Positions 8,931 to 17,640 of a stretch of 64,000 nucleotides of DNA are shown in pieces. The stretch comes from Desulfogranum mediterraneum DSM 13871. Lineage in GTDB: Bacteria; Desulfobacterota; Desulfobulbia; Desulfobulbales; Desulfobulbaceae. The notes beneath the pieces were generated by a model, which ran no database searches, had not been told where the DNA came from, and saw only the letters and a program-made list of their open reading frames with translations. Numbering within the stretch: the first letter of the stretch is position 1; every line of letters begins with the position of its first letter. The DNA lies in NCBI RefSeq assembly GCF_000429965.1, contig NZ_AUCW01000007.1, forward strand, positions 1 through 64,000, written 5' to 3'. The position numbers were made by a program, and so were the translations under genes.

Positions 8931-8959
8931 GACTAACCCCTACTTTTTTTCAAAGGATC

Positions 8960-9907
8960 ATGAGCCTGCTCGAACGCATTTACTTCTTTCACTCCCGGAT
9001 ACAGGAAGCCAGCTACCCCAATGCCAGCGACCTGGCTGCAGAGTTTGAGGTCTCGACCGCCACGGCCCACCGGGATATCAACTATCTCCGGGACCGGCTG
9101 CTCGCCCCCCTGGCCTACAGCCCGCAGCACACCGGCTACTATTATAGCCAGGAGAATTTCCGACTCCCCTTTGAGGAGAGCGCCGAGATCATGGTCTTTT
9201 TAGGTATCCTGAGCACCATTGCCGGCGAACTGGGCCTGGAACAGCTGCCGGAGCTTTCCCAGCTCCAGCAGAAACTGGGCGCCCTGGCCTTTCCGGGAAA
9301 AAAGAACCTGGAGCAGTATATCCACTGCGAGTGGATCGAGACCGAGCCTGTGGACAACACCGTCTTCCAGTCCGTGCTCACGGGCCTGCTGGACCGGCTG
9401 CAGCTGAGCATCAGCTATGCCGACGGCTCACCGGATACGCCCCAACGGACCCTGGACCCCTTGAAACTGCTCCACTATCAGGGCCGCTGGTATCTCTATG
9501 CCTGGTGTCATCTCCGGAGAGCAAGGCGGCTGTTTCAGCTCTCCCGGATCAACACGGCCCAGGCCCTCAAGGACCAGACCAGCCACGCCATGGCAGCAGA
9601 CGACAGCTCCCTGACCGGCGTGTTCGGGATCTTCAAGGGCGCACCCATAGGAACCGTGACCCTGCGCTTCAGCGGCCATGCCGCCCGTACGGTCCGCCGC
9701 CAGCACTGGCACCCCGAGCAGGAGCTGATCGAGATCCCAGAAGGGGTGCAGCTCACCCTGCCGGTGGCCGATGAGCGGGAGGTGATGATGAAGGTCCTCC
9801 AGTTCGGCAGCCAGGCCGAGGTGATCCGGCCGGCCCGCTTCCGCCGAAAGATCAGTGCCGAGTTGGCCAAAATGAGCGAGCGCTATACCCTGGAGACCAC
9901 ACCCTGA
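8960..9907 (+). CDS. WYL-domain transcriptional regulator
   Basis: 315 residues. The N-terminal 60 are a winged helix-turn-helix (PNASDLAAEFEVSTATAHRDINYLRDR) of the HTH_11/DeoR-like type. The middle and C-terminus form a WYL domain (about 135-215; LDPLKLLHYQGRWYLYAWCHLR) followed by the WCX extension. WYL domains bind nucleic acid or nucleotide-like ligands and often control DNA-damage or phage-defence functions; no defence gene is adjacent here. AAAGGA precedes the ATG. It is divergent from the unknown gene at 8531-8872, its most obvious candidate target. Confidence 0.88.
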   Translation: MSLLERIYFFHSRIQEASYPNASDLAAEFEVSTATAHRDINYLRDRLLAPLAYSPQHTGYYYSQENFRLPFEESAEIMVFLGILSTIAGELGLEQLPELSQLQQKLGALAFPGKKNLEQYIHCEWIETEPVDNTVFQSVLTGLLDRLQLSISYADGSPDTPQRTLDPLKLLHYQGRWYLYAWCHLRRARRLFQLSRINTAQALKDQTSHAMAADDSSLTGVFGIFKGAPIGTVTLRFSGHAARTVRRQHWHPEQELIEIPEGVQLTLPVADEREVMMKVLQFGSQAEVIRPARFRRKISAELAKMSERYTLETTP

Positions 9908-9970
9908 AAAGATGGCCCCCACTGGGCCAAGACGCCCCCCTTACCCTAAAAAAATTTGAAGGAGAGAGTA

Positions 9971-10981
9971 ATGCTCCCTGCGATTAGCGCCGTGGTCCTT
10001 GCCGCCGGCAAGGGCACCCGGATGAAATCCGACCGTGCCAAGGTACTCCATGAGGTCTTTTTCCAGCCCATGGTCCACCATGTACTCGATACCATCGACC
10101 AGCTGCCGGTCAGAGGCTGTGCCGTGATCATCGGCCATCAGGGGCAGCGGGTGCTCCACTCCCTGGAAGGCTATCAGATCACCCCGGTGATCCAGGAAGA
10201 GCAGCTGGGCACCGGCCATGCGGTCCTCTGTGCCGAGCAGGCCTGCCAGGGGGCGGAGCATGTCCTGATCCTCTGCGGAGATACCCCCCTGATCGGCCAC
10301 CGGACGCTGGAGGCCATGATAGCGACCCATCTGCAGCAGAAGGCTGCCGTCACCCTGATGACCACCCGCCTGGCGGACCCCTTTGGCTACGGCCGAATCA
10401 TCATGGATGGAGAGCAGCAGGTACTGCGTATCGTCGAACAGAAGGATGCCAGTCCGGCGGAACAGGAGATCCGGGACATCAATGCCGGCATCTACCTGGT
10501 GCGCAGGGAGTTTCTCTTCAGCGCCCTGCAACAGGTGGGCACGGAAAACAGCCAGGGCGAGGTCTACCTCACCGACATCATCGCCATTGCCGTCAACCAG
10601 GGGGCCCTGGTGCAGAACTTCAGCCACGACCGGGCCATCGATGTCCTGGGGGTGAACTCGCGGGTGGAACTTGCCCAGGCCCAAGAGGAGCTCCAGGCCC
10701 GTCATAACCGCAGGCTGATGCTCGATGGGATCACCATGCTCGATCCGGCAAGCACCCTGATTGCTCCCAGCTGCAGCTTTGCAGGCGAGGCCCTACTCCA
10801 TGCCGGGGTCCAGCTCACGGGCTCCACCACCATCGGCCGCGGCTGCATCCTCTCCAGGGGAGCGGTGCTCCATGACTGTCACCTGGGAGACGACGCCGTT
10901 GTGGGGGCCTATGCGGTGCTGGAGAACTGTTCCCTGGGGGCCCGGGAACGGGTTCCTCCACTGATCCATCGGGTGAGCTGA
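9971..10981 (+). CDS. GlmU-like UDP-GlcNAc pyrophosphorylase, shortened C-terminus
   Basis: 336 residues. Residues 1-230 are a complete nucleotidyltransferase domain (VVLAAGKGTRMKSDRAKVLH, LGTGHAV, LCGDTPLI, YGRII, DINAGIYLV), as in the uridylyltransferase half of GlmU, which makes UDP-N-acetylglucosamine for cell wall and LPS. Only about four left-handed beta-helix turns follow (to IHRVS), whereas GlmU usually has about 450 residues with a full acetyltransferase domain. The acetyl-CoA site residues are absent, so a separate glucosamine-1-phosphate acetyltransferase is predicted. The start is fixed by AAGGAGA before ATG 9971. No frameshift is apparent near the end. Confidence 0.85.
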   Translation: MLPAISAVVLAAGKGTRMKSDRAKVLHEVFFQPMVHHVLDTIDQLPVRGCAVIIGHQGQRVLHSLEGYQITPVIQEEQLGTGHAVLCAEQACQGAEHVLILCGDTPLIGHRTLEAMIATHLQQKAAVTLMTTRLADPFGYGRIIMDGEQQVLRIVEQKDASPAEQEIRDINAGIYLVRREFLFSALQQVGTENSQGEVYLTDIIAIAVNQGALVQNFSHDRAIDVLGVNSRVELAQAQEELQARHNRRLMLDGITMLDPASTLIAPSCSFAGEALLHAGVQLTGSTTIGRGCILSRGAVLHDCHLGDDAVVGAYAVLENCSLGARERVPPLIHRVS

Positions 10982-11151
10982 ACCAGCCAGCCCGCCAGGG
11001 GGGATCCGGGCCCACGCTTTTTCCTTTGTCAAAGGGCCCTGAACGGGTAGAGTCAGGCATCTTTTCAAGGGCCAGCCGCCATGGGCCGCCGCCAGGCCGC
11101 CACCGGCCAGGTCCTTTTCTTTTTCGGCAACATAAACGGAGTAGATCAACC

Positions 11152-12441
11152 ATGAGTAACACCAAAAAAATATACTCTTCCATCCTGGGCGATTCGTTTC
11201 CCATGGAGATGACCATCAGCTTTGACGGCCAGACCCTGGTCTACCGCAAGAAGACCTGGGACATCCCCACCGCCGACGGCAGCAGTGAGGAGCGGGGCCT
11301 GCGCTACGGCGAAAACCCCAACCAGGAGGCAGCCATGTATGAGCTGACCAACGGCAACCTGGTCCTGGGGGAGTGTGCCTTCATCAACCCCGGCAACGGC
11401 CTGGTCAGCGGCATCACCGTGGAAGACATGGTCCAGGTGGGCAAGCACCCGGGCAAAATCAACCTCACCGATGTGGACAACGGCCTCAACATCATCAAGT
11501 ATCTGGTGGATCAGCCGGCAGCGGTGATCCTCAAGCACACCAACCCCTGTGGCGCCGCCATCGGCGGTTCCCTGGCCGAGGCCTACACCAAGGCCAACCG
11601 GGCCGATCGCCTGGCTGCCTTTGGCGGGGCCGTGGTCACCAGCCGCCCCCTGGATCGGGAGACCGCCGCCCTGATGGCGGAGAACTACCTGGAGGTGGTC
11701 TGTGCCCCTGATTTTGAAGAGGGGGTCCTGGAGATCCTGGCTCGCCGGAAAAACCTGCGGGTCATTCGGATGGCCGGAATCGAGCGGCTGACGGATTTTG
11801 AGCAGTACCGCTTTCTGGACTTCAAGTCATTGATCGACGGCGGCATCATCGTCCAGCAGTCGGCCATCAACACCATCCGCAGCCGCGAAGATCTCCTCCC
11901 GGCCGAAACTGTACGCAAGGGTGTGAGCTATCGCTGTGAACGCCAGCCCAGCGAGGCGGAGATCGCAGACATGCTCTTTGGCTGGGCCATCGAACATGGG
12001 GTCACCTCCAACTCGGTTATCTATGTCAAGGACGGTTGTACGGTCAGCATCGGGACAGGAGAGCAGGACAGGGTAGGAGTGGCGGAGATCGCCGTGCACA
12101 AGGCCTACGCCAAGTATGGGGACATCACCTGTTTTGACCGACACGGGATTCCCTATCCCGAGCTGGCCCTGCAGGTGGCCCAGGGAAAACAGGCTCCACA
12201 GCTGCTTGAGGAGATTGATGCCAAGGTCGCGGCAGAGCGGGGCAACCTGCCGGGATCGGTGATGATCTCAGATGCCTTCTTCCCCTTCCGGGACGGGGTG
12301 GACGTGGGGATCAAGGAGGGGATCGGTGCCATCCTCCAGCCAGGAGGCTCCATGCGGGATTTTGAATCGATCGAGGCCTGCAACCAGGCCGATCCCCAGG
12401 TGGCGATGATGTTCACCGGTCAGCGCTCCTTCAAACACTGA
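11152..12441 (+). CDS. AICAR formyltransferase (PurH-like, no cyclohydrolase domain)
   Basis: 429 residues corresponding to the AICAR transformylase part of PurH, which formylates AICAR with 10-formyltetrahydrofolate in purine synthesis. The catalytic pair Lys128-His129 lies in LKHTNPCGAA; RYGENPNQEA, AFGGAVV and SDAFFPFRDGVD are also diagnostic. The N-terminal IMP cyclohydrolase domain of bifunctional PurH is missing, so ring closure needs another enzyme (a stand-alone cyclohydrolase or a PurO-type enzyme). The ATG at 11152 has GGAG about 12 bases upstream; the longer frame from 11026 adds only low-complexity sequence. Confidence 0.9.
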   Translation: MSNTKKIYSSILGDSFPMEMTISFDGQTLVYRKKTWDIPTADGSSEERGLRYGENPNQEAAMYELTNGNLVLGECAFINPGNGLVSGITVEDMVQVGKHPGKINLTDVDNGLNIIKYLVDQPAAVILKHTNPCGAAIGGSLAEAYTKANRADRLAAFGGAVVTSRPLDRETAALMAENYLEVVCAPDFEEGVLEILARRKNLRVIRMAGIERLTDFEQYRFLDFKSLIDGGIIVQQSAINTIRSREDLLPAETVRKGVSYRCERQPSEAEIADMLFGWAIEHGVTSNSVIYVKDGCTVSIGTGEQDRVGVAEIAVHKAYAKYGDITCFDRHGIPYPELALQVAQGKQAPQLLEEIDAKVAAERGNLPGSVMISDAFFPFRDGVDVGIKEGIGAILQPGGSMRDFESIEACNQADPQVAMMFTGQRSFKH

Positions 12442-12501
12442 TGGGGCGGCCGGGGCGGCTTGAGAAGGCAGCCCCGGCCCACTTGCGGCAATAAGGGAGG
12501 C

Positions 12502-13476
12502 TCAGAGGGTGACCCAGGCGCCCTCCCGGGCGGATCTCAGGCAGGCGGTGCAGATCCGAACCGCTGCCAGCCCCTCGGGGCCGGGGACCGGATTGTTGCC
12601 GCCATGGCAGAGAAAGGCCTCCCAATCCCGAAGCAGCGGTACAATGGTGCTCACGGCCTGGGGAGGACTCAAGTCCGTGATCTCCTGGCCCTGGATCAGC
12701 TCACAGCTGTTGTAGATCTGCTCACCCCTGAGCTGGGCCTGCTCACCCACAAACTCAAACAGGCCGGAACGGGCCGCCCCCACCTTGGAGCAGTCCACGG
12801 TACCCACCACTCCGTACTCCATCTCCACCAGCACGGCCAGGAGATTCTCCAGCAGCGCCTCGCCATGGTTACGGCTCAGGGCCGAGACCCTGACCACCTC
12901 CAGACCGGTGATGGTACGCAGGGCATCGAAGACATGGACAGCGGTGTGAAAGCTGACCCCGGCCCCGGCCATGGCCGGATCTTCATGCCAGGCCAGGCTG
13001 GTGGGTTCCAGCCGCTGGTTGGCGGAAAAGCTGTAGAGACGACCGATCCGCCAGAGCTCTTCCTGGAGGGCCTGGATAACACTGTTGTAGCGCAGGGTCT
13101 GGCCCACGGTCAGCACCAGGTTCCGGTTGCTCAGGGCAACGATCTCCTGGGCATCGGCCAGGGAGCCGGCCAGGGGTTTTTCCACAAGCAGCGGTTTCCG
13201 CAACCCGGCACAGGCCCGGGCGATGGCAAGATTGAGGGTGGGCGGCACCACCGCAATCACCGCATCTATCCGGGGATCCGCCACCAGCTCCTGCCAGTTG
13301 GGGTAATAGCCGCACTGCCATTGCCTGGCCTGCTCGGCTCCGGACGGTGAGCGACGGCTGATGGCTGCCAGCTCCAGGCCGGGACAGTCCGCAAGGAGGT
13401 GACGTGCATAACGACTGCCGTGTTTGCCCGAACCGATGAGACCGACTCGTACCCTTTTTCCTGCTCTCCTTGCCAT
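12502..13476 (-). CDS. Gfo/Idh/MocA-family oxidoreductase
   Basis: 324 residues. An N-terminal Rossmann fold with GLIGSGKHGSRYA binds NAD(P); LLVEKPLAG contains the Lys conserved in this family; the C-terminal half is the alpha/beta substrate domain. Members oxidise or reduce sugars and other small alcohols; the substrate here is unknown. ATG 13476 is chosen because GGGGAGGG lies just upstream; the frame extends to 13590 but would overlap the preceding gene. It follows the hemA cluster by about 60 bases on the same strand, and a shared transcript is possible. Confidence 0.82.
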   Translation of the reverse strand: MARRAGKRVRVGLIGSGKHGSRYARHLLADCPGLELAAISRRSPSGAEQARQWQCGYYPNWQELVADPRIDAVIAVVPPTLNLAIARACAGLRKPLLVEKPLAGSLADAQEIVALSNRNLVLTVGQTLRYNSVIQALQEELWRIGRLYSFSANQRLEPTSLAWHEDPAMAGAGVSFHTAVHVFDALRTITGLEVVRVSALSRNHGEALLENLLAVLVEMEYGVVGTVDCSKVGAARSGLFEFVGEQAQLRGEQIYNSCELIQGQEITDLSPPQAVSTIVPLLRDWEAFLCHGGNNPVPGPEGLAAVRICTACLRSAREGAWVTL

Positions 13477-13537
13477 GATCTGCCCTCCCCTGCTGTGGCA
13501 GTAACTGCCCTGTTGGGATGATAGAGTTGTCCTGGTT

Positions 13538-14041
13538 TCAGCGATCCCGGCAGAGACGCCGCCAATCCGGCGGCAAGGCCTGCTCGCCAAGTCCCAGCTC
13601 CTCGATAAAGTGAAGCACCGCCTCCGGGTTACAGTTCATTCCCGGGGTGGTCTGGTCTATGCGACGCTCAGCCCACTCCTGCTCCACCAAGCCGACAAAG
13701 GCTTTGGCCACGGTGGGGATATGGGCCCTGGCATCTCCCTCCAGCCGCCTGGAAAAGAGCTGGAACCGATCCCAGTTGATGATGGCCCGCTCCACCCCCC
13801 GAAAGAGGGAGAGAGAGCGGTTGGCCGGAGTGAGATCACGCAGGATCATCTCCAGGTAGCGTTCCAGCACCGCCCCGTGCAAGGCATCCAGCTCTTCCCC
13901 GCTTAAGAGCATCTGCGGCCCTTCCGGATCCTGGCAGAGGTAGTGGAGGCTGGAGTGGAGGGCCACCTCCGGGATCTCCCCGGAGTGGCGAACGATGAGG
14001 TACTCCTCCTCCAGGATCAGGGGACGCTCATCGCTGAGCAT
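13538..14041 (-). CDS. Hypothetical protein coupled to hemA
   Basis: 167 residues, not recognised; soluble, acidic and probably mostly helical, without signal peptide or cysteine motif. Its ATG overlaps the hemA stop (TGATG), indicating translational coupling and membership of the tetrapyrrole operon. That context suggests, but does not show, a role linked to heme, siroheme or cytochrome assembly. Confidence 0.75.
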   Translation of the reverse strand: MLSDERPLILEEEYLIVRHSGEIPEVALHSSLHYLCQDPEGPQMLLSGEELDALHGAVLERYLEMILRDLTPANRSLSLFRGVERAIINWDRFQLFSRRLEGDARAHIPTVAKAFVGLVEQEWAERRIDQTTPGMNCNPEAVLHFIEELGLGEQALPPDWRRLCRDR

Positions 14042-15321
14042 CAGCGTTTCTCCGCCCTGTTGTCCAGCTCAAAGAGGGAACGCACCGTGGTGATCCGCTC
14101 GTTGCGGCTGAGGCAATGGTGGTCGGCCTTGAGGTACTGCATGGGATGGTGGAGAATCTTGTTGGCAATGGCGGCTCCCATCTTCTCGATGGCCTGGCAC
14201 TCCTGTTCCGAGACCTCGGACAGCCGGCTGAGGGTCTTGTCGCACTCCATCCGCACCACCTGGTCCACCAGCTCGCGCAGCTCCCGGATGGTCGGGGTGG
14301 CCACCTGATTTGCCAGCCAGCGGTTAAACTTGAGCAGTTCCTCGTCAACGATCCGCTCGGCCTTGATCGCCTCCCGATCACGCTCGCTCTTGTTCATCTC
14401 CACCACATTCTTCAGATCATCGATGTCGTAGAGATAGACGTTGTCCAGCTCGTTGATGGCGCTGTCCAGGTCCCTGGGCACGGCGATATCGATGAAGAAC
14501 AGGGGGCGGTTGCGTCGTTCCCGCATCACGGTGCGCACCTCCTCCTTATGGAGGATCAGATCGGCTGCTCCGGTGGAGCTGATCACGATATCCACCTGCT
14601 CCAGCTGCTCCAGCAGCTCCTCCAGGGCCACGGCATGACCGTTGAAGCAACGGGCCAGGGTGACCGCCCGGGACAGGGTCCGGTTGGCGACAATCACCTC
14701 GGCCACCTGGCCGACCAGATGTTCTGCAGCCAGCTCCGCCATCTCACCGGCACCGACCAGGAGCACCTTCTTGTCAGCCAGATCTCCAAAGATCTTCCTG
14801 GCCAGCTCCACGGCCGCATAGCTGATGGAGACCGCACTGGCACCGATCCTGGTCTCGGTTCGTACCCGTTTGGCCACGGAAAAGGCCTTGTGGAGCAGTT
14901 TGTTGAGGATAAAACCGCTGCAGCGGAGCTCGGCGGCATGACGATAGGCCTCCTTGAGCTGTCCAAGAATCTGGGCCTCGCCGACGATCATGGAGTCCAG
15001 GCTGGAGGCCACCAGAAAGAGATGCTCGATGGCGGCGTCATCCTGGTACTGGTAGATATACTGCTCCAGTTCCCGGGAGCCGACCGCACCGGCAAAGAGC
15101 AGTTCAAGTACCTGTTGGGCAGCCACTCCGGCATCCCTGCAGGTAAAGAGCACCTCCACCCGATTGCAGGTGGAGAGCAGATAAAACTCCTTCAGCGCCT
15201 CCAAACCTCCCAGGGCGGTCAAGGGTTCCTGATAGCCGCCGGAGAGGGCCATTTTTTCCCGTACAGCCAGCGGGGTGGTCTTATGATTGACCCCCAGAAG
15301 AACGATGGTATCACGAGGCAT
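14041..15321 (-). CDS. hemA: Glutamyl-tRNA reductase
   Basis: 426 residues. Reduces glutamyl-tRNA(Glu) to glutamate-1-semialdehyde with NADPH, the first committed step of C5-pathway tetrapyrrole synthesis. LLGVNHKTTPLAVREK opens the catalytic domain; the nucleophilic Cys52 lies in STCNRVEV; GEAQILGQ and the Rossmann motif VLLVGAGEMAELAA follow, then the helical dimerisation domain. Its start overlaps the end of the ccsA-like gene by 11 bases, so the cluster is tightly packed. Products should feed siroheme, heme and cobalamin, needed by the sulfite reductase and MetH implied elsewhere in the window. Confidence 0.96.
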   Translation of the reverse strand: MPRDTIVLLGVNHKTTPLAVREKMALSGGYQEPLTALGGLEALKEFYLLSTCNRVEVLFTCRDAGVAAQQVLELLFAGAVGSRELEQYIYQYQDDAAIEHLFLVASSLDSMIVGEAQILGQLKEAYRHAAELRCSGFILNKLLHKAFSVAKRVRTETRIGASAVSISYAAVELARKIFGDLADKKVLLVGAGEMAELAAEHLVGQVAEVIVANRTLSRAVTLARCFNGHAVALEELLEQLEQVDIVISSTGAADLILHKEEVRTVMRERRNRPLFFIDIAVPRDLDSAINELDNVYLYDIDDLKNVVEMNKSERDREAIKAERIVDEELLKFNRWLANQVATPTIRELRELVDQVVRMECDKTLSRLSEVSEQECQAIEKMGAAIANKILHHPMQYLKADHHCLSRNERITTVRSLFELDNRAEKR

Positions 15322-16129
15322 AGGTATGAACCCCTTTCATGAGAAAGGATACTCCCCAGAGGGTAAACATGGCAGAGACAAAGGCAATGATGCTGATCAT
15401 GGCGGCCCGCCGACCACGCCAGCCGATGGTGAATCGTTGATGCATCACCCCGGCATAGAGAAACCAGGTCACCAGGGACCAGGTTTCCTTGGGATCCCAA
15501 TGCCAGTAGGCCCCCCAGGCCTGCTTGGCCCAGAGGATACCGGTAACCAGCCCCAGAGTAAGCAGAGGAAAACCTGCACTGAGGCAGTGATGATTGAGTT
15601 TATCCAGGACCTCCAGCGAGGGCAGCCGCGAGTAGAACAGGCCGAAGCGTTTCTGTTTGATCTCCCGTTCCTGGAGCAGGTACATCAAGCCGCCGATACA
15701 GGAGAGGGCCAGGAAGGCGTAGGCCACCAGGGTTATGGAGGCATGCACCGGCAGCCACCAGGATTGGAGGACCGGGGAGAGGGGTATGATCTCCCGGGAG
15801 GAGAAGGCCGCGACCAGCATCAACAGCACCACCAGCATGCTGACAAAGGTACCGAGATTTTTTACGGTATAGCGCCAGCGGAAGGAGAGATAACTCCAGG
15901 CCGTTGCCCAGGCGAAAAAGGAGATGGTCTCGTGGTGGCTGGTGATGGGCGTGTGGCCGGCTTCCAGGTAGCGGAAGAGGATATTCAGGGTATGGAGGGC
16001 AGCAGCAACAAAAAAGACCTGCCTGGCCAGCTGCCGGATCTGTTTTTTCTCGGAAAAGAAATAGACCATGTAGGTGGCAGTGGACAGCAGGTAGACGATA
16101 CAGCTGATCTGAAATAGTACAAAGCTCAT
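15311..16129 (-). CDS. CcsA/HemX-like cytochrome c assembly membrane protein
   Basis: 272 residues with about eight membrane segments. The tryptophan-rich signature WGAYWHWDPKETW and conserved periplasmic histidines (near PITSHHET and PVHAS) place it in the CcmC/CcmF/CcsA heme-handling family, which presents heme for attachment to c-type cytochromes. Its position directly upstream of hemA is that of hemX in Bacillus, a relative thought to affect HemA levels, so it may be a HemX-like protein rather than the main System II synthetase; a CcsB partner is not in this window. It overlaps the upstream gene by ATGA. Confidence 0.85.
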   Translation of the reverse strand: MSFVLFQISCIVYLLSTATYMVYFFSEKKQIRQLARQVFFVAAALHTLNILFRYLEAGHTPITSHHETISFFAWATAWSYLSFRWRYTVKNLGTFVSMLVVLLMLVAAFSSREIIPLSPVLQSWWLPVHASITLVAYAFLALSCIGGLMYLLQEREIKQKRFGLFYSRLPSLEVLDKLNHHCLSAGFPLLTLGLVTGILWAKQAWGAYWHWDPKETWSLVTWFLYAGVMHQRFTIGWRGRRAAMISIIAFVSAMFTLWGVSFLMKGVHTYAS

Positions 16130-16791
16130 GTTTTATCCTGCCTAAAGGTCGCCCAGTCAATCGCCGTCGTTTCTCCCAGGACCCTGGTAAAGTGGGCTTC
16201 CACCAGAGACCACCGGCCCTCTCTGATCCAGCTGATTATATCCCGATGAAGGAGTTTCTTAAATAAAATTCTTTTCTGCTGCTGCCGGGCATCGCCCTTG
16301 ACCACCCCGGCGCGCACCAGGGCGACGAGTTCCAGGAGGATGCCATACTCCTCACCAACCACGCCTTCCAGTTCTTTTTTCAGCATGGCAGCCACTGCCG
16401 GGCTCTTGCCGTTGGTGGAGATGGCCAGGGTGAGATCACCGCGCCTGATGACGGCCGGGACGTGAAAGCCGCAGCCATTGGGGTCATCGGCGATGTTGAG
16501 CAGCAGGTTGTGCCGGACAGCGTCCCGCTGAACCGCCTCCTGGACCTCACGGCTTGCCGTGGCGGCAAAGACCAGCAGGGCCCCGGCAAGATCCTGAGCG
16601 GCATAGCCCCTCTTCAGCCACTGGATCCTGGCAAGGCCCGCCTGCTCCTGAAGATAGGGTGTGACCTGGGGGCTGACAAGCCGCACCCGGGCAGCGTGTT
16701 CAAGCAGACTGCGGACCTTGCGTTCGGCCACCGCACCACCGCCCACCACCACACAGAGCTTATCCTTGATATCGAGACAGAGGGGATACAC
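16126..16791 (-). CDS. Precorrin-2 dehydrogenase / sirohydrochlorin ferrochelatase-like (Met8/CysG-N)
   Basis: 221 residues. YPLCLDIKDKLCVVVGGG and VAERKVRSLL are the NAD-binding signature of the siroheme synthase N-terminal module, which oxidises precorrin-2 to sirohydrochlorin and may insert iron; ISTNGKSPAVAAMLKKELE is the second conserved block. It lacks the uroporphyrinogen methyltransferase half of CysG. It starts with GTG 16791 behind AGGTGA. As first gene of the operon with ccsA-like and hemA, it points to siroheme and, in sulfate reducers, heme made through siroheme; that pathway assignment is inference. Confidence 0.92.
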   Translation of the reverse strand: MYPLCLDIKDKLCVVVGGGAVAERKVRSLLEHAARVRLVSPQVTPYLQEQAGLARIQWLKRGYAAQDLAGALLVFAATASREVQEAVQRDAVRHNLLLNIADDPNGCGFHVPAVIRRGDLTLAISTNGKSPAVAAMLKKELEGVVGEEYGILLELVALVRAGVVKGDARQQQKRILFKKLLHRDIISWIREGRWSLVEAHFTRVLGETTAIDWATFRQDKT

Positions 16792-16875
16792 GTGTCACCT
16801 GAGCTGAATATGGGGCCACCATGGAACGAAATCTACCCTGCCGAGGCAGGTCAGGAGAGCAGCCCGCCCCGCTGG

Positions 16876-17568
16876 CTAGTCTCGCCTCTTCAGGCGGGTC
16901 AGGAGGATGACCTTATCTTTGTCCAGACTCTTCAGCTTACGCCGGGTCATGCCGATGGAAAAGGTCTCTTCGGCCAGCCGAAGAAAGGGAGCCACATTCT
17001 GCCGCCCTTCATCATGGGCAAGAAAGATAACCCCGCCCGGCTTGAGGGCCTGTTGAAAGATCGCCAGCAGCGGCTCCAAAAAATCCTCCCGATAGAGGAT
17101 CTCCGAACCGATGATCACATCATACTGCTCCAGGGCCGTGGGCTGCAACCAGTCCAAGAGCTTAAAACGGACCCCGGTGAGGCCGCTGGCGGCCGCATTG
17201 ATCTGCTGGAACTCGAGGATGCGCTCCTCATAATCGCTCAGAGTCACCTCAAACCCTGCTGCAGCCGCCACCAGGCCGGTGGCCCCCAGGCCTGCGCCCA
17301 GTTCGAGCATGGTGGTCCCGGGCTTGGGCTGCTGGTCGGCCAGAAAATCGGCCAAGACGATCGCTGACTCCCAGAGACGAATCCAGACCGGAAACTCCGA
17401 AGGATTTTTAAACGGATCTTTACCGTCAAGGATCTCTTCCAGGTCGGTATACTTCAGCAGGTTTAAACGATGCTGTTGAACGGTGAGCGGCTCAAAGGCC
17501 ACCTTGAACTGACTCTTGATCTTCTCGTATATGGCCAGCTCTTTAGCTGGCAGCGTTTGCGGATCCAT
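16876..17568 (-). CDS. SAM-dependent methyltransferase, lysine-methyltransferase-like
   Basis: 230 residues. ATMLELGAGLGATGL-type motif I (TMLELGAGLGATGLVAA) and DVIIGSEILY (motif IV) identify a class I methyltransferase resembling the METTL20/METTL21-like protein lysine methyltransferases (methyltransferase_16), with an upstream tryptophan-rich segment FPVWIRLWESAIVLADFL typical of that group. Target unknown; bacterial relatives can methylate electron-transfer flavoprotein or translation factors. It is monocistronic-looking between uppP and the tetrapyrrole operon, 84 bases upstream of the latter. Confidence 0.8.
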   Translation of the reverse strand: MDPQTLPAKELAIYEKIKSQFKVAFEPLTVQQHRLNLLKYTDLEEILDGKDPFKNPSEFPVWIRLWESAIVLADFLADQQPKPGTTMLELGAGLGATGLVAAAAGFEVTLSDYEERILEFQQINAAASGLTGVRFKLLDWLQPTALEQYDVIIGSEILYREDFLEPLLAIFQQALKPGGVIFLAHDEGRQNVAPFLRLAEETFSIGMTRRKLKSLDKDKVILLTRLKRRD

Positions 17569-17600
17569 AGCTTAGAACACGTTGTCTCTCAAAAAAAGAA

Positions 17601-17630
17601 CAGGAAAAGAGTCCGGCCGATGACCGGACC
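17601..17630 (-). terminator. Rho-independent terminator after uppP
   Basis: In the leftward direction GTCCGG and CCGGAC (17624-17629 and 17611-17616) form a hairpin, followed by TCTTTTCC and a further T run near 17591-17597. It lies just past the uppP stop at 17641. Confidence 0.75.
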
Positions 17631-17640
17631 AAAGGGCAGC

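Noticed and set aside
14116-15342. Rightward 408-codon frame opposite hemA
   Set aside because: Pure antisense of hemA, rich in Gly, His and Gln as expected for such shadows.
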